Of a stretch of DNA of 64,000 nt, positions 1 to 9,025 are shown in pieces (position 1 is the first letter of the stretch; each line of letters begins with the position of its first letter). Source of the stretch: Phymatolithon calcareum (Eukaryota > Rhodophyta > Florideophyceae > Hapalidiales); the NCBI GenBank assembly GCA_977006965.1, contig OZ345359.1, positions 1,178,001 through 1,242,000 of the forward strand. The letters run 5' to 3'. A program made the translations under genes and the position numbers. The notes beneath the pieces are model-generated. The model saw only the letters and a list, made by a program, of their open reading frames with translations. It was not told the DNA's origin and did no database searches.

Positions 1-3000
1 TGGTCAAAGAAATGTTCGAACTCAGCGAATTATCCCAGTTCCTGCTTGCTCTGCTCGTGAGAAGAGATGCAGGGGTCATGGAAGCAATGGTTAGCAGGTC
101 CTCGCCAAGAAGAGCATGCTTTCTGACTTTCAGAGAAGTCAATTGGGCTTGGTGTCTCAAGACTGCTCGCCGGAATGCCGCCACGCGTCGGGCTGCTTCC
201 AAGGAAGCCTCTGCTGTTCGCTTACCTCTTCCCCTGGTCGGTGTAACTGCTTCCTCCTGAACGCTGGTCAGCTTCTCAACAATTTTTGAAACTGCCGACA
301 GCCTCTGGACCTCCTTGGAATGCCAATCACCACTCCACCCGTTCAGCTCATCCGTGGCTAGGTCCAAACTCAACAGGGAGAGATCTAACCGAGAACAAGC
401 AGATGGCGTCCTCATTTTCATGACTAATGCGGGCAGAGGATAGAAGACGGGCTTCATTGCAAACGGAGAAAGGATTGGTCGTCCCTCGAAAAGGTCGGGA
501 TGGTTGCACACCTTGCGGAGCTGCATTAGAACGCCCATGACACCGAAAAAGTCTCCGCTCTGTAACGTGTTTTGCGTATCGCTTCTGGACAAAAAGTCTT
601 CATACAACTGCCGTTGCCTCTTGCTTAGTGGGCATTTCTGAACATGCTCTTGCTTGGGTGGTAAACCCTTTTCCACGTCGCGCTTGAGCCGCCGAAGGAG
701 AAATGGACGCAAGATTTCATGCAGCTTGTCCACGGATTCTCTTGCATTGTCAGTCGCCTCCTCAGATATGATACTGCCCAGTGGTTTTGCAAACCAGTCC
801 TTAAACTGGGCCTGGCTCTGAAACATGTCGGGCATCAAGAAGTGCATCAAAGACCACAACTCCATAATTGAGTTTTGCAAAGGAGTACCCGTCAGTAGAA
901 GTCGCCGGGACGAAGGGAACCGAAGGAGAGTTTGCCATCGTTGAGACTGAAAATTCTTAATGTTGTGGGCTTCATCAAGAATCAGATACACCCATTCTTT
1001 CCGCCGAAGAGCGGCAGCATCTTGCACAACCAAAGCATAGGAGGTTATGCAGACATGAAAGGTATTGGGTCGGCTCCAACCAGCCCTTTTCAGCTTCCGC
1101 TCCTTCAAAGAGCCGAAGTAAGTTAGGATCTTAAAAGCTGGAAGCCATTTCTTGAACTCTACTTCCCAGTTGACCATCACAGATGTAGGCACGACGATGA
1201 GATGTGGTCCCCAAACGCCCTTTTCGAGTGCTAGCCATGCAAGGAGTGCAATTGTCTGAATCGTCTTTCCTAGTCCCATTTCATCCGCCAAAATTCCATT
1301 CAAGTTATTCTTATACAACGTAATCAGCCACTGCACACCAGCGTACTGGTAGTCGCGGAGAGTTCCCCTTAAGAGCCCAGATGGAGAAGAGATTTGGGAG
1401 TCGTTGGGCGTGTCCGTTTGATCCTTATCCTCCTCTTTAAGTACTCTGCAATTTCCGTTTGGTCTGCTTGACGTGCTCGCAGTATTGGCCAGACTTGTAG
1501 CAATGGTTTCAAGAGTGGCCGAACCAGAGGGCTTCTCCGCACAAATGCTCTGGATTTGATCAGGTTTAGGACCAGAACCCAGAGGCTCAGAAGAGGTGGT
1601 CAGTTCCATTTTGTCCGGATTTGGTTTCTCAACGGCAACAGTTCGACTCCCTGAAGGAGCCGCAAAATGCGGGGATATTAATTGCCCGGAGGATGAACTT
1701 CCAATTTTCTCCAAAGCATTCAGTTTGGTCGGGAGGGAAACGCTGTTTGGTTCATCATCGCTGTCACTGCTCGCAACACTGCGCTCACTGCTCTCCGTAT
1801 CATCTTCATCTGACAGATATTTCTGCTTATCTGCTGCGTACGACGCAAGATCGATGCCTTGGGACGCAAGAAGGGCTTCAATGGACATGTCTGCCTCTGC
1901 CTCCAATTTAAAGGTCTCCTTCGGATCGTTCGCTTCCTCGGCTTCGGCCGCGGCCATTGTTGTTTCATCATCTTCGACATCAGCATTTTCCGCATTGAAA
2001 TCGTCTCTTGTTTCCTCCTTCTGTGCAACGGGATCCTTCAATGCTTCGGCACTATCTCGGCGGGGACTGGTCGGTCCTAACAATGTATGTTCCTCGCTTT
2101 TATCCATCACTGTCGTCTCCTTTTCTTCAACAACTACGCCGACAGCACTGGGCGCTGAGTTTGCGTTAGCATGCGGCGGAGCTCCTTGCACTGCAGCTGC
2201 CACATTCGGAGGTTGCTGTCTTACTGCATTTCGAAGCGAGACGGCAACCGAAGAGGTAATTTCGCCGGCTTGTCTCAAGGCAGTATCCAACTCCTGCTGT
2301 CTTTCTGCCTTCAGACGAATTTCTTCCAGTTCCTTTGCGCGCATGTCGGCAAGTTCCCTGATTTGAGACCAAAACTTTTTCACATCTCGCGCTACGGAAG
2401 CGGCAAGCCTTCGCATACGAGTATGCTCTTCTTTAATCGCACGAGCCTCTCGCTGCTTCTTCTGTATATGATACGTCGCAGCAGCCTTAGCAAGACTCTT
2501 CGCTACTCGGAGTTTCCACTTGCGTTCTTCTCGGAAATCGGCAGCGAGCCAAGTCGCTTCGTCCATAAGATAATCCCAGTGCGTTTTGTTCCTCTGTGCC
2601 TCCGGTTGCTTCGGTAATCGCTCGCGGGCCATTTCAGCATTCTTCCGATTAATTGCTTGAGCTCTAACAATAATAGATTGCTCGTGAATCAATTTCTCCG
2701 GGGGATCTTGTTCAACAAGAAGCTTCATTGCCGGAAGCGGCGGTTTCGAGAAATCAGGTAATTCTACAGGAGGAGCGGAAGCTGGGACTCCTCTCGAAAA
2801 CGCGGCGATATCCTCACTGGGAGGTGGGGGAACGACGCGCGCGACAGCCCGAAGTGCAGTTTGTTTAGCTGCAATGCGCTCATCGATTAAAGCAATAGAC
2901 GTGATGTGTTCATCTCTTGAAGACTCCGCGCTGGAGCGAACGGCAATTAGACGCTCAAGAAGAGCAGTAACTGCTGACCGGACATTGTCTGAATCTGAAA

Positions 3001-3061
3001 TCTCTTGTTGGCCTGCCCGCTGGCGCTTCTGAGTGCGGGGTGCTCCCGAAGTACTCGACAT
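1..3061 (-). CDS. SWR1: SWR1/SRCAP-type Snf2 chromatin-remodelling ATPase, N-terminal part (runs off window)
   Basis: Open frame from an ATG at 3061 to base 1 with no stop, about 1020 codons seen. The SWR1 complex swaps H2A for H2A.Z in nuclear nucleosomes. Reading the minus strand, an HSA domain lies near 2600-2370 (HWDYLMDEATWLAADF, then a basic helix), where actin and actin-related proteins bind in this family. A long acidic and Ser-rich linker follows, then the Snf2 ATPase from about 1365 down: LRDYQYAGVQWL, Walker A DEMGLGKT, VPTSVMVNWE, DEAH box LILDEAHN, LLTGTPLQN, ending in the insert that splits the two RecA lobes in INO80/SWR1 enzymes. Wording around the ATPase motifs fits SWR1/SRCAP better than INO80 or ISWI. 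The helicase C lobe lies outside the window. The start is the first ATG of the open frame. Very confident of family, confident of subfamily. Confidence 0.93.
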   Translation of the reverse strand, partial: MSSTSGAPRTQKRQRAGQQEISDSDNVRSAVTALLERLIAVRSSAESSRDEHITSIALIDERIAAKQTALRAVARVVPPPPSEDIAAFSRGVPASAPPVELPDFSKPPLPAMKLLVEQDPPEKLIHEQSIIVRAQAINRKNAEMARERLPKQPEAQRNKTHWDYLMDEATWLAADFREERKWKLRVAKSLAKAAATYHIQKKQREARAIKEEHTRMRRLAASVARDVKKFWSQIRELADMRAKELEEIRLKAERQQELDTALRQAGEITSSVAVSLRNAVRQQPPNVAAAVQGAPPHANANSAPSAVGVVVEEKETTVMDKSEEHTLLGPTSPRRDSAEALKDPVAQKEETRDDFNAENADVEDDETTMAAAEAEEANDPKETFKLEAEADMSIEALLASQGIDLASYAADKQKYLSDEDDTESSERSVASSDSDDEPNSVSLPTKLNALEKIGSSSSGQLISPHFAAPSGSRTVAVEKPNPDKMELTTSSEPLGSGPKPDQIQSICAEKPSGSATLETIATSLANTASTSSRPNGNCRVLKEEDKDQTDTPNDSQISSPSGLLRGTLRDYQYAGVQWLITLYKNNLNGILADEMGLGKTIQTIALLAWLALEKGVWGPHLIVVPTSVMVNWEVEFKKWLPAFKILTYFGSLKERKLKRAGWSRPNTFHVCITSYALVVQDAAALRRKEWVYLILDEAHNIKNFQSQRWQTLLRFPSSRRLLLTGTPLQNSIMELWSLMHFLMPDMFQSQAQFKDWFAKPLGSIISEEATDNARESVDKLHEILRPFLLRRLKRDVEKGLPPKQEHVQKCPLSKRQRQLYEDFLSRSDTQNTLQSGDFFGVMGVLMQLRKVCNHPDLFEGRPILSPFAMKPVFYPLPALVMKMRTPSACSRLDLSLLSLDLATDELNGWSGDWHSKEVQRLSAVSKIVEKLTSVQEEAVTPTRGRGKRTAEASLEAARRVAAFRRAVLRHQAQLTSLKVRKHALLGEDLLTIASMTPASLLTSRASRNWDNSLSSNISLT

Positions 3062-4409
3062 GACGCCGAGAGCTTTGTACAGAACCGCCAACTCTCCTTC
3101 TGCGTTGGAGCAAAACAGCATCGATAAAATCCAAGAGTCAGTAACAGAGTAAGCTGAGAAACGCGGATAGCATTGCGATGTATTCTGCCTTCATAAAAGA
3201 CAGAGATCCACTCTGAATATAATAACATTTTAACCCCAATGCCGCCGACAAAATCAAAAGTAAGGAAAGTAGACACATACCTGGCACATACGATGATGTA
3301 GAATGTAGTCTCTTTAGACAGAGACTGGAAAAATATCCATAGGTCAAAAGACCACTTGAGGTAAGCAAAGGCTTTTCTATACTGTAAGCACCCTCAGAAA
3401 TGGCCTGTACAGTGCAGTTAACAAAGCGTTCCGCACGCGAGCAAGAAGGGCGGTCGAAGCGGAGAGTAAAAGGGCGGATCACGGCCCTCTCGAAGGTTCC
3501 TTGAGTCTTGCTCGGCTTCCCCGATGCTTCCGACGCAGAAAGAGTCGAACTTCGTAACAACGCCTAGGGTGCCTTGGGAGGGTTTTTCGGGATGCGGTGT
3601 TCTCGGCAACGCAACGGTGGAAACCTCTCGTACAAAAGCTCAGACTACTCTTTGAGTCGCGAACAGAAGGAATCCGTCGCCTCCGATTAGCAAACTTGAG
3701 AGGAAAGCGCAGTAGGGCTCGTCGAAATTTTGGGTCAACAGCTTGGTGAAAAAGTGGCGCTCTGTGTGTCCTCCAGCCACACTCAACTTCGCGTGACGCC
3801 GACGGCGGAGAGCGTTGCGCGGGAGCCACATGCGAAAAATGGCTTTTCATTGGAAAAAAAGAGTTACTTTATAAGCTCCACGTGTCCCTCTGAAATTTTG
3901 TATGTTTTGCTATTTTCGATCTTATATTATTATTGTCAGTATTGCGTATATTTTTCCTGTCATGTGTGAATCATAGTAATTTTTTTGATTGCTTGTTTTC
4001 GGCTTTTCCCGCGTATTCGTGTACCGGTTTGAAGAACGTACAAAGTTATAAACTTTTTTCCGAAAAACATTGTTGCTCGTACTCGTGCCCTTTCGGACCC
4101 CTACAAGCACCTTTCCAAGCGCCATCATTGTGATACCCTAGTGCAAGCGCGTAATGACACGTCCAGGTCACCACGCGATGTGGTCTCACTTTTTCTCTTG
4201 TTCGATGATTAACTCTCCTCACAGTTCGCAATGTATATCTCATGCCATGGTTTTACAGTGTTGTAGGGCATCAACGTGCCCGGACCACATACTTGCCGGC
4301 TGCAAGCACATCAGAAGGTGCAAAACCGTCAGCGTCAGAAAGCAGGCTCTACACCATAAATGCAGTTGAATAAAACACGTTTTAAAACCCTGGACAAAGA
4401 GTTGCAAAC
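3062..4409. other. Spacer between the SWR1-like and GCP genes
   Basis: Lies upstream of the SWR1-type gene and downstream of the GCP gene, both on the minus strand. Only short overlapping frames are present, with no recognisable domain. Presumably the SWR1 promoter and 5' leader plus the GCP 3' end. The stretch around 3880-4030 is AT-rich. No RNA gene or repeat seen. Confidence 0.6.
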
Positions 4410-6278
4410 TCAGGAAGCGAACTTGGCAACCTCTTCCAATTGCCTTTGTAGCTCGCATACTGTTGCATCAAAACAAGATGCGTTTGTCTTTCCCAGAAGC
4501 TTCGACAGTAGCGAAACATTCCGATTGAAAATCTTTTCTGCGCCAGAAGTCTGCTCCATGCACAATTCAATAGACCAGTGTTCGTCGTCAACAACACTCT
4601 TCACTGAAGCGCAAAAAGACAGGCACGACGAAAAAATTTCTTGGTACCGCTTCACAACCATATCGTTTCCCAAGAAACACTGTTCGGTTATCGTTTTGAC
4701 GCTCTCGTCTTGAACGGCGCCAAATTCATCAAAAAGTGGGATTTCTTTCCGACCAGGAGTTCTTCTTCCGCTCTCCGTGGTCCACCTCTTCAGAATGCCA
4801 TCAAGCTTTTCGTACTGCGGTTGGACCACGGCACACTGAACATAAAACTCAAGAGCATTAATAACCACAGCCATTTTCAGCCGTAGAAGAGACAACGAAA
4901 GAATTGACCGCCTCGCAAAAGAACCACTCAATCTAGAATTCCGCTCAACCCTCGACAAAAGCATGATAATTTGAAAGCATTTTTGCAGCTCGCAACCAAC
5001 CCTGCGAACGCTGAAAGCGATTGAAAATATGTCGCAGTATACAGGCGCCGCTCTCGCCAAAAGTATGCTCTCGGTATTATTCAGTGCATACTCTGGTATA
5101 ACCGATCCTGCAGTGTTGATCTTCAGAACCAGAGGAATTGCGGAATCACTGCGTGACCTAGCGCCTGAGAGCGGTCCAGTTGCAGAGCTACCATGCTCCG
5201 TATGAAGAGATATCAGAATGTTGTTTAGGATTCGTTCGGCACGTGTCTGCTCCTGGTCCGTCAAAGCTTCCTCTTTGAATATGTCGTCATGCAAACGAAG
5301 CTCATCAAAAAACGACCGCCAAAACAATTCATCACCAAGGAGAAGATGCGCACGCAACGTCGCCAAACCGGTTCGAATATCTTCCACAGGTAATATATCG
5401 GACAGAACAGTTGCTGCATTTTTTCGCCATTGCAAACTGGCGCTATCCAGAATCAAACACGACCGTTCAGGGCATGACGCCATTCGCTGAAATGCATTCG
5501 CAATTTCTTGTGCCGAAACAGCCATCTTTTCCAATTCGCTAAATGAGTTGCAAGGGGCCATGTGCGTATTTCGGATGATGCTGTGGCAGTCAATAGCGTG
5601 GACAGCAAACAAGATGTTTTCTGCGGTTTGTAGAGAAATGAACTTGGGTAGTCTGTCCAAAACAACGCGATATCTCTGAAATGGCAGTTTGTGTATTTCG
5701 TCGCTCGTTTCTGAGTCCGTACTTACAATCTCTTCAATGAAGAATTCGGAATAGAAATCATCAATTTCGCCATCGAGTATCGCTCGTCGCACCTGATTTG
5801 CAAGTATTCGAAGAACATCCTGCCACGCTTTGCACAAAATTGAGAACGCCAAAGATTCAACAGGCACCCGGCCAAGCTGTTCATACAGAACCGTGTAGAC
5901 GACAAATTTGCTCTGTGCATGTGGTAAGCTTATGTTCAGCACATGAAACAGGTATGGCAGTGCTTCCCTCCATTCATCGCATTCGGTCTGATAGTTTTCG
6001 ATATGTTCGCAATTCGCAATTCTAAGCACTGTGTCTTGCAATGGATTAACCAAATAGGTTCGGAAACTTCGGGCCAGTGAAACCGATTGATGTGATGCCT
6101 TCCTTCTCATCTGCCATGTTGCCCATTCTGAAATGAAGGCCGCACAGCTCTGTAACGCCTTGACGAACACTTCAACGTGAATGTAGGGCTTGTGTCCGTT
6201 GTTCAGAGGCACATGCGCCTCGAGGTTGGCATTGAGTGCGAAAGAATGTTCAGGTTCATGTCCTACATCAACTTCCAT
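4410..6278 (-). CDS. Gamma-tubulin complex component (Spc97/Spc98 family), GCP4-like
   Basis: A 622-aa intronless protein. GCPs form the ring that positions gamma-tubulin and nucleates microtubules. The first third carries the GRIP1-type pattern: a helical stretch VFVKALQSCAAFISEW, the segment KAWQDVLRILANQ followed by GEIDDFYSEFFIEE, then RLPKFISLQTAENILF, matching the 'D-x-F-x-E-F-F-I ... LP-x-FI' signature. The middle has GDELFWRSFFDELRLHD, and the C-terminal GRIP2 part has PVYCDIFSIAFSVRRVGCEL and MAVVINALEFYVQC. The short length and lack of long inserts point to GCP4 rather than GCP5 or GCP6, and divergence from GCP2/3 argues against those. Starts at an ATG. It is followed 577 bp upstream by a divergent DEP-domain gene, with a cluster of perfect hairpins in the shared promoter region. 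Confidence 0.85.
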   Translation of the reverse strand: MEVDVGHEPEHSFALNANLEAHVPLNNGHKPYIHVEVFVKALQSCAAFISEWATWQMRRKASHQSVSLARSFRTYLVNPLQDTVLRIANCEHIENYQTECDEWREALPYLFHVLNISLPHAQSKFVVYTVLYEQLGRVPVESLAFSILCKAWQDVLRILANQVRRAILDGEIDDFYSEFFIEEIVSTDSETSDEIHKLPFQRYRVVLDRLPKFISLQTAENILFAVHAIDCHSIIRNTHMAPCNSFSELEKMAVSAQEIANAFQRMASCPERSCLILDSASLQWRKNAATVLSDILPVEDIRTGLATLRAHLLLGDELFWRSFFDELRLHDDIFKEEALTDQEQTRAERILNNILISLHTEHGSSATGPLSGARSRSDSAIPLVLKINTAGSVIPEYALNNTESILLARAAPVYCDIFSIAFSVRRVGCELQKCFQIIMLLSRVERNSRLSGSFARRSILSLSLLRLKMAVVINALEFYVQCAVVQPQYEKLDGILKRWTTESGRRTPGRKEIPLFDEFGAVQDESVKTITEQCFLGNDMVVKRYQEIFSSCLSFCASVKSVVDDEHWSIELCMEQTSGAEKIFNRNVSLLSKLLGKTNASCFDATVCELQRQLEEVAKFAS

Positions 6279-6412
6279 AGCATTCGCCAGAGCAAGACTT
6301 CACAAAACTGTACACGAAGGAGAATTAACTCGCAGGACAAATACGAATATCTATCGCTTACTGACATCTAATCGTGACAGGTGAAAAACCAAAATAGATC
6401 TGTTTATCATCT

Positions 6413-6561
6413 GGTGTCTATTCAAAAAATTTGAATAGACACCAACATTTTTGATACACGTGATAGTATGAAATATTATCAAGCGTATCAAAAATGTTAG
6501 CATATGTAAAATTTGAGTCTACTATACAGCCTAAATTTTAGGCTGTAGACTCAAATTTTAC
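6413..6561. repeat. Three consecutive near-perfect hairpins in a divergent promoter region
   Basis: Hairpin 1 (6413-6443) has 14-bp arms and a 3-nt loop. Hairpin 2 (6444-6457 with 6485-6498) has 14-bp perfect arms and a 27-nt loop. Hairpin 3 (6506-6561) has 17-bp outer arms, a 4-nt bulge on one side and an inner 9-bp stem. They abut each other, are unrelated in sequence, and sit between the divergent GCP (starts 6278) and DEP/DUF547 (starts 6855) genes. Function unknown; they could be cruciforms, structured leaders or mutational palindromes. Confidence 0.85.
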
Positions 6562-6854
6562 GTACGCCATCATGTACGCCTATTGCCAATCAGACCAAGT
6601 AAAAATCTGGGAGATATGGCCCTCAGAATATTTCTGAATATAAAAACTGTAAACATTGAATTCCCAAGCTTACAGAAACCATGCATCTGGGAACATGGCC
6701 CCGTTTTAGGGTCTCAGTTTCCTACTTGCCAGCATTTCTTCAAGTCAAAGAGATCTTCTTGTTGCTTTCGCAAAACTGCCTCAGCGGCGCGCCGCAGTCT
6801 GTAGTGTCCTCAAATCAAAGAAAGAAGAAGACTGCACGCGCGCTCGACGTAACT

Positions 6855-8825
6855 ATGTCAGTCGCAGGTGCCGCAAGCAGCCATCCGAAGCGAAAGCGTA
6901 GCTCTACAGAGCAGGTCGTGCCGGGAAGCGAAGTACCAACAGGAAATGGACAATATGTGCATCGACGGTCGTCCCGCGGTGGTCCTCTATCTGGGCGCGC
7001 ACTCACTCCATTCGAGGATCCGAACTATCCAATCCCCAACTTCGACAAAGTTTACGAAAAGATGCGACACCCTACGAAGGGCTTGAACGTTGCGGATCGT
7101 CGATGGCGTCTCATTTCATATTCCAAATGCTTTGTCGGAACAGAAGCGGTACAATGGATGGTAGACAATCTTTCAGTGGACAAGAAAACCGCGATATCAC
7201 TCGGACAACGCTTAATGGATGCTGGAATAGTTCAGCATGTCACTCAGTCGGAGCCCTTTTCGGATAAGTATTATTTCTTCAGATTCCAGGAAGACGACGA
7301 CAGCAATGTGCTAAATATGAAGCGAGTATGGGACCCAAAAATAGAAACACGTTCGGCAGTAACGGTGTCACAAGATCTCTTAACGCAACTGGCAATCTTA
7401 TGCGAACAATACCGCGTCCGATTCATAGCGGCCAAGAATATCGCTGTATCTGACGCCGAAGCGGGAACTCCTGAAGCTGGGAAAGAGCGTTCGGAGCCAG
7501 CGAGCGATGACGTTCGTCAGAGCTCGGCGGACAGTGGTGAAGCCTTGTCATTACCGCAAGCAACAAGTGCGCCGAATCATCATTGTGGTATAGCCACCGG
7601 AATCCTAAGTTCCCCGTTGCTTGGAAGTATACCACGAAATATAATCAACACGCTTGCTCCGTACGCCACGAGTAGCGGAAGTCCCAACTTGAAGGCAATT
7701 CAAGAGTCAATCACGCGAGACTCGGGATCTGGGGATGATATTGATTACTCCTTGCTTGCAAAGAGTGAGGCGTTTCGGAAGTACACCCTTGCTGCGGCGG
7801 AGTTGCAGCATGTGCAGCTCGTGGGGCTTACGCATGACGAGCTACTTGCAGTGTTTGTCAACTTGTACAACACCCTCTGTCTGCACGGTTATGTTGTGAA
7901 TGGGCCGCCGAGCAATTTTATCCGTCGCTGGGTGTTCTTCCGTTCGATTTCGTATCGCGTTGCCGGGTTGGATATGACGTTGGACGATATCGAACATGGA
8001 ATTCTTCGCGGAAACAAACGCCCTCCTATGATTATGCTCATGCAGCAATTAAGACCTTCAGATCCTAAGTGCCAATATGTTCTCAACTCGAGGGATGCGA
8101 GAATCCATTTTGTGATTTCCGCTGGAACGAGGTCAGATCCTCCTGTGCGAATTTTGAATGGCGAGAATTTGCAAGAAGAGCTGCACGAAGCGACTGTGGA
8201 ATTTCTTGGCTGCTCCGTCAAGGTCGACAGTGATCGAAATGTGGTCACATTGCCGCGCATTTTCCGATGGTATCCCGATGACTTCCCAGAGCCTGAAAAG
8301 GCGCTGTTAAAATGGGTATCAAAATATCTGCCTGTTCAGCGATCTGATCTATTACGTGAGTTGATCGCAGAGCCGGACAGTAAACCGACCGTGGTGTACG
8401 AAAGCTTCGATTGGAACAGTGCGGAAGCGAGATTCGAAGCTTCCGTAATTCGACGCAAGCGTCGAAAATTGGCGAGAGAATGCGCCCCGCAGGGTTTGGC
8501 TAACCAGCATTCGTTTCCTGGCTTCTCAGCGCTCCCTGGTCTTCCAGCGATGTCACCGGACGGAGCGCAGCTGGAGCGAATGCTGACCACGCCTCTCCTT
8601 GCGTCGCATCCGCTGTTGTTAAGACATACCCATTCACGCGACGATGCCGATGCACAATCGGTTACAGTGAATCGCCCGTTGACGTCGGAGAGCAGGCTTT
8701 CGGATATTCAATTCCCCATGCCACCGATGCCAGAATTTTTGCAGAATCTGAACGATGATGTTCGTCGTGCAGATTCGGTTGCGGGGAAGCGGTCGGAAGA
8801 AACTTCGCCCAGTGTGAAAGAGTAG
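6855..8825 (+). CDS. DEP-domain + DUF547 protein
   Basis: About 656 aa from the ATG at 6855. An in-frame ATG at 6681 exists, but the added 58 residues look non-coding. The N-terminus is basic and Ser-rich (PKRKRSS, possible nuclear signal). Residues about 63-147 form a DEP domain (RLISYSKCFVGTEAVQWMVD, then DAGIVQHV and YYFFRF), a fold used for membrane or GPCR-pathway docking. Residues about 290-490 form a DUF547 domain: FVNLYNTLCLHGY, YRVAGLDMTLDDIEHGILRG, DARIHFVISAGTRSDPP, IFRWYPDDF. DUF547 proteins are common in plants and algae and often combined with other modules; their biochemistry is unclear. The tail is low-complexity. Intronless. Confidence 0.88.
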   Translation: MSVAGAASSHPKRKRSSTEQVVPGSEVPTGNGQYVHRRSSRGGPLSGRALTPFEDPNYPIPNFDKVYEKMRHPTKGLNVADRRWRLISYSKCFVGTEAVQWMVDNLSVDKKTAISLGQRLMDAGIVQHVTQSEPFSDKYYFFRFQEDDDSNVLNMKRVWDPKIETRSAVTVSQDLLTQLAILCEQYRVRFIAAKNIAVSDAEAGTPEAGKERSEPASDDVRQSSADSGEALSLPQATSAPNHHCGIATGILSSPLLGSIPRNIINTLAPYATSSGSPNLKAIQESITRDSGSGDDIDYSLLAKSEAFRKYTLAAAELQHVQLVGLTHDELLAVFVNLYNTLCLHGYVVNGPPSNFIRRWVFFRSISYRVAGLDMTLDDIEHGILRGNKRPPMIMLMQQLRPSDPKCQYVLNSRDARIHFVISAGTRSDPPVRILNGENLQEELHEATVEFLGCSVKVDSDRNVVTLPRIFRWYPDDFPEPEKALLKWVSKYLPVQRSDLLRELIAEPDSKPTVVYESFDWNSAEARFEASVIRRKRRKLARECAPQGLANQHSFPGFSALPGLPAMSPDGAQLERMLTTPLLASHPLLLRHTHSRDDADAQSVTVNRPLTSESRLSDIQFPMPPMPEFLQNLNDDVRRADSVAGKRSEETSPSVKE

Positions 8826-9025
8826 TCAATCAATCAGCAGAGGTGCTTTTGGGCTTCAGGGGATTCGGGTTTATTGCAAGACGTATAGCCAACAAACGAA
8901 CAAACGTGTATTGCTACCCTTGTAGTAATAAGTGCGCAGTGTCGGCGACGCTGAAATTGGCTGGGTTCTCAAAATTTACGGGTGTAAAAAATATTGTATC
9001 GTACGACCGACGGCGGTGTGCTAGT

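Noticed and set aside
1596-2366. A 256-codon plus-strand frame
   Set aside because: Antisense shadow of the SWR1-type gene, which reads through with clear HSA and ATPase motifs.
6681-6854. In-frame upstream extension of the DEP/DUF547 gene from an ATG at 6681
   Set aside because: The added 58 residues are hydrophobic and Ser-rich without conservation signals; the ATG at 6855 begins the basic N-terminus expected.
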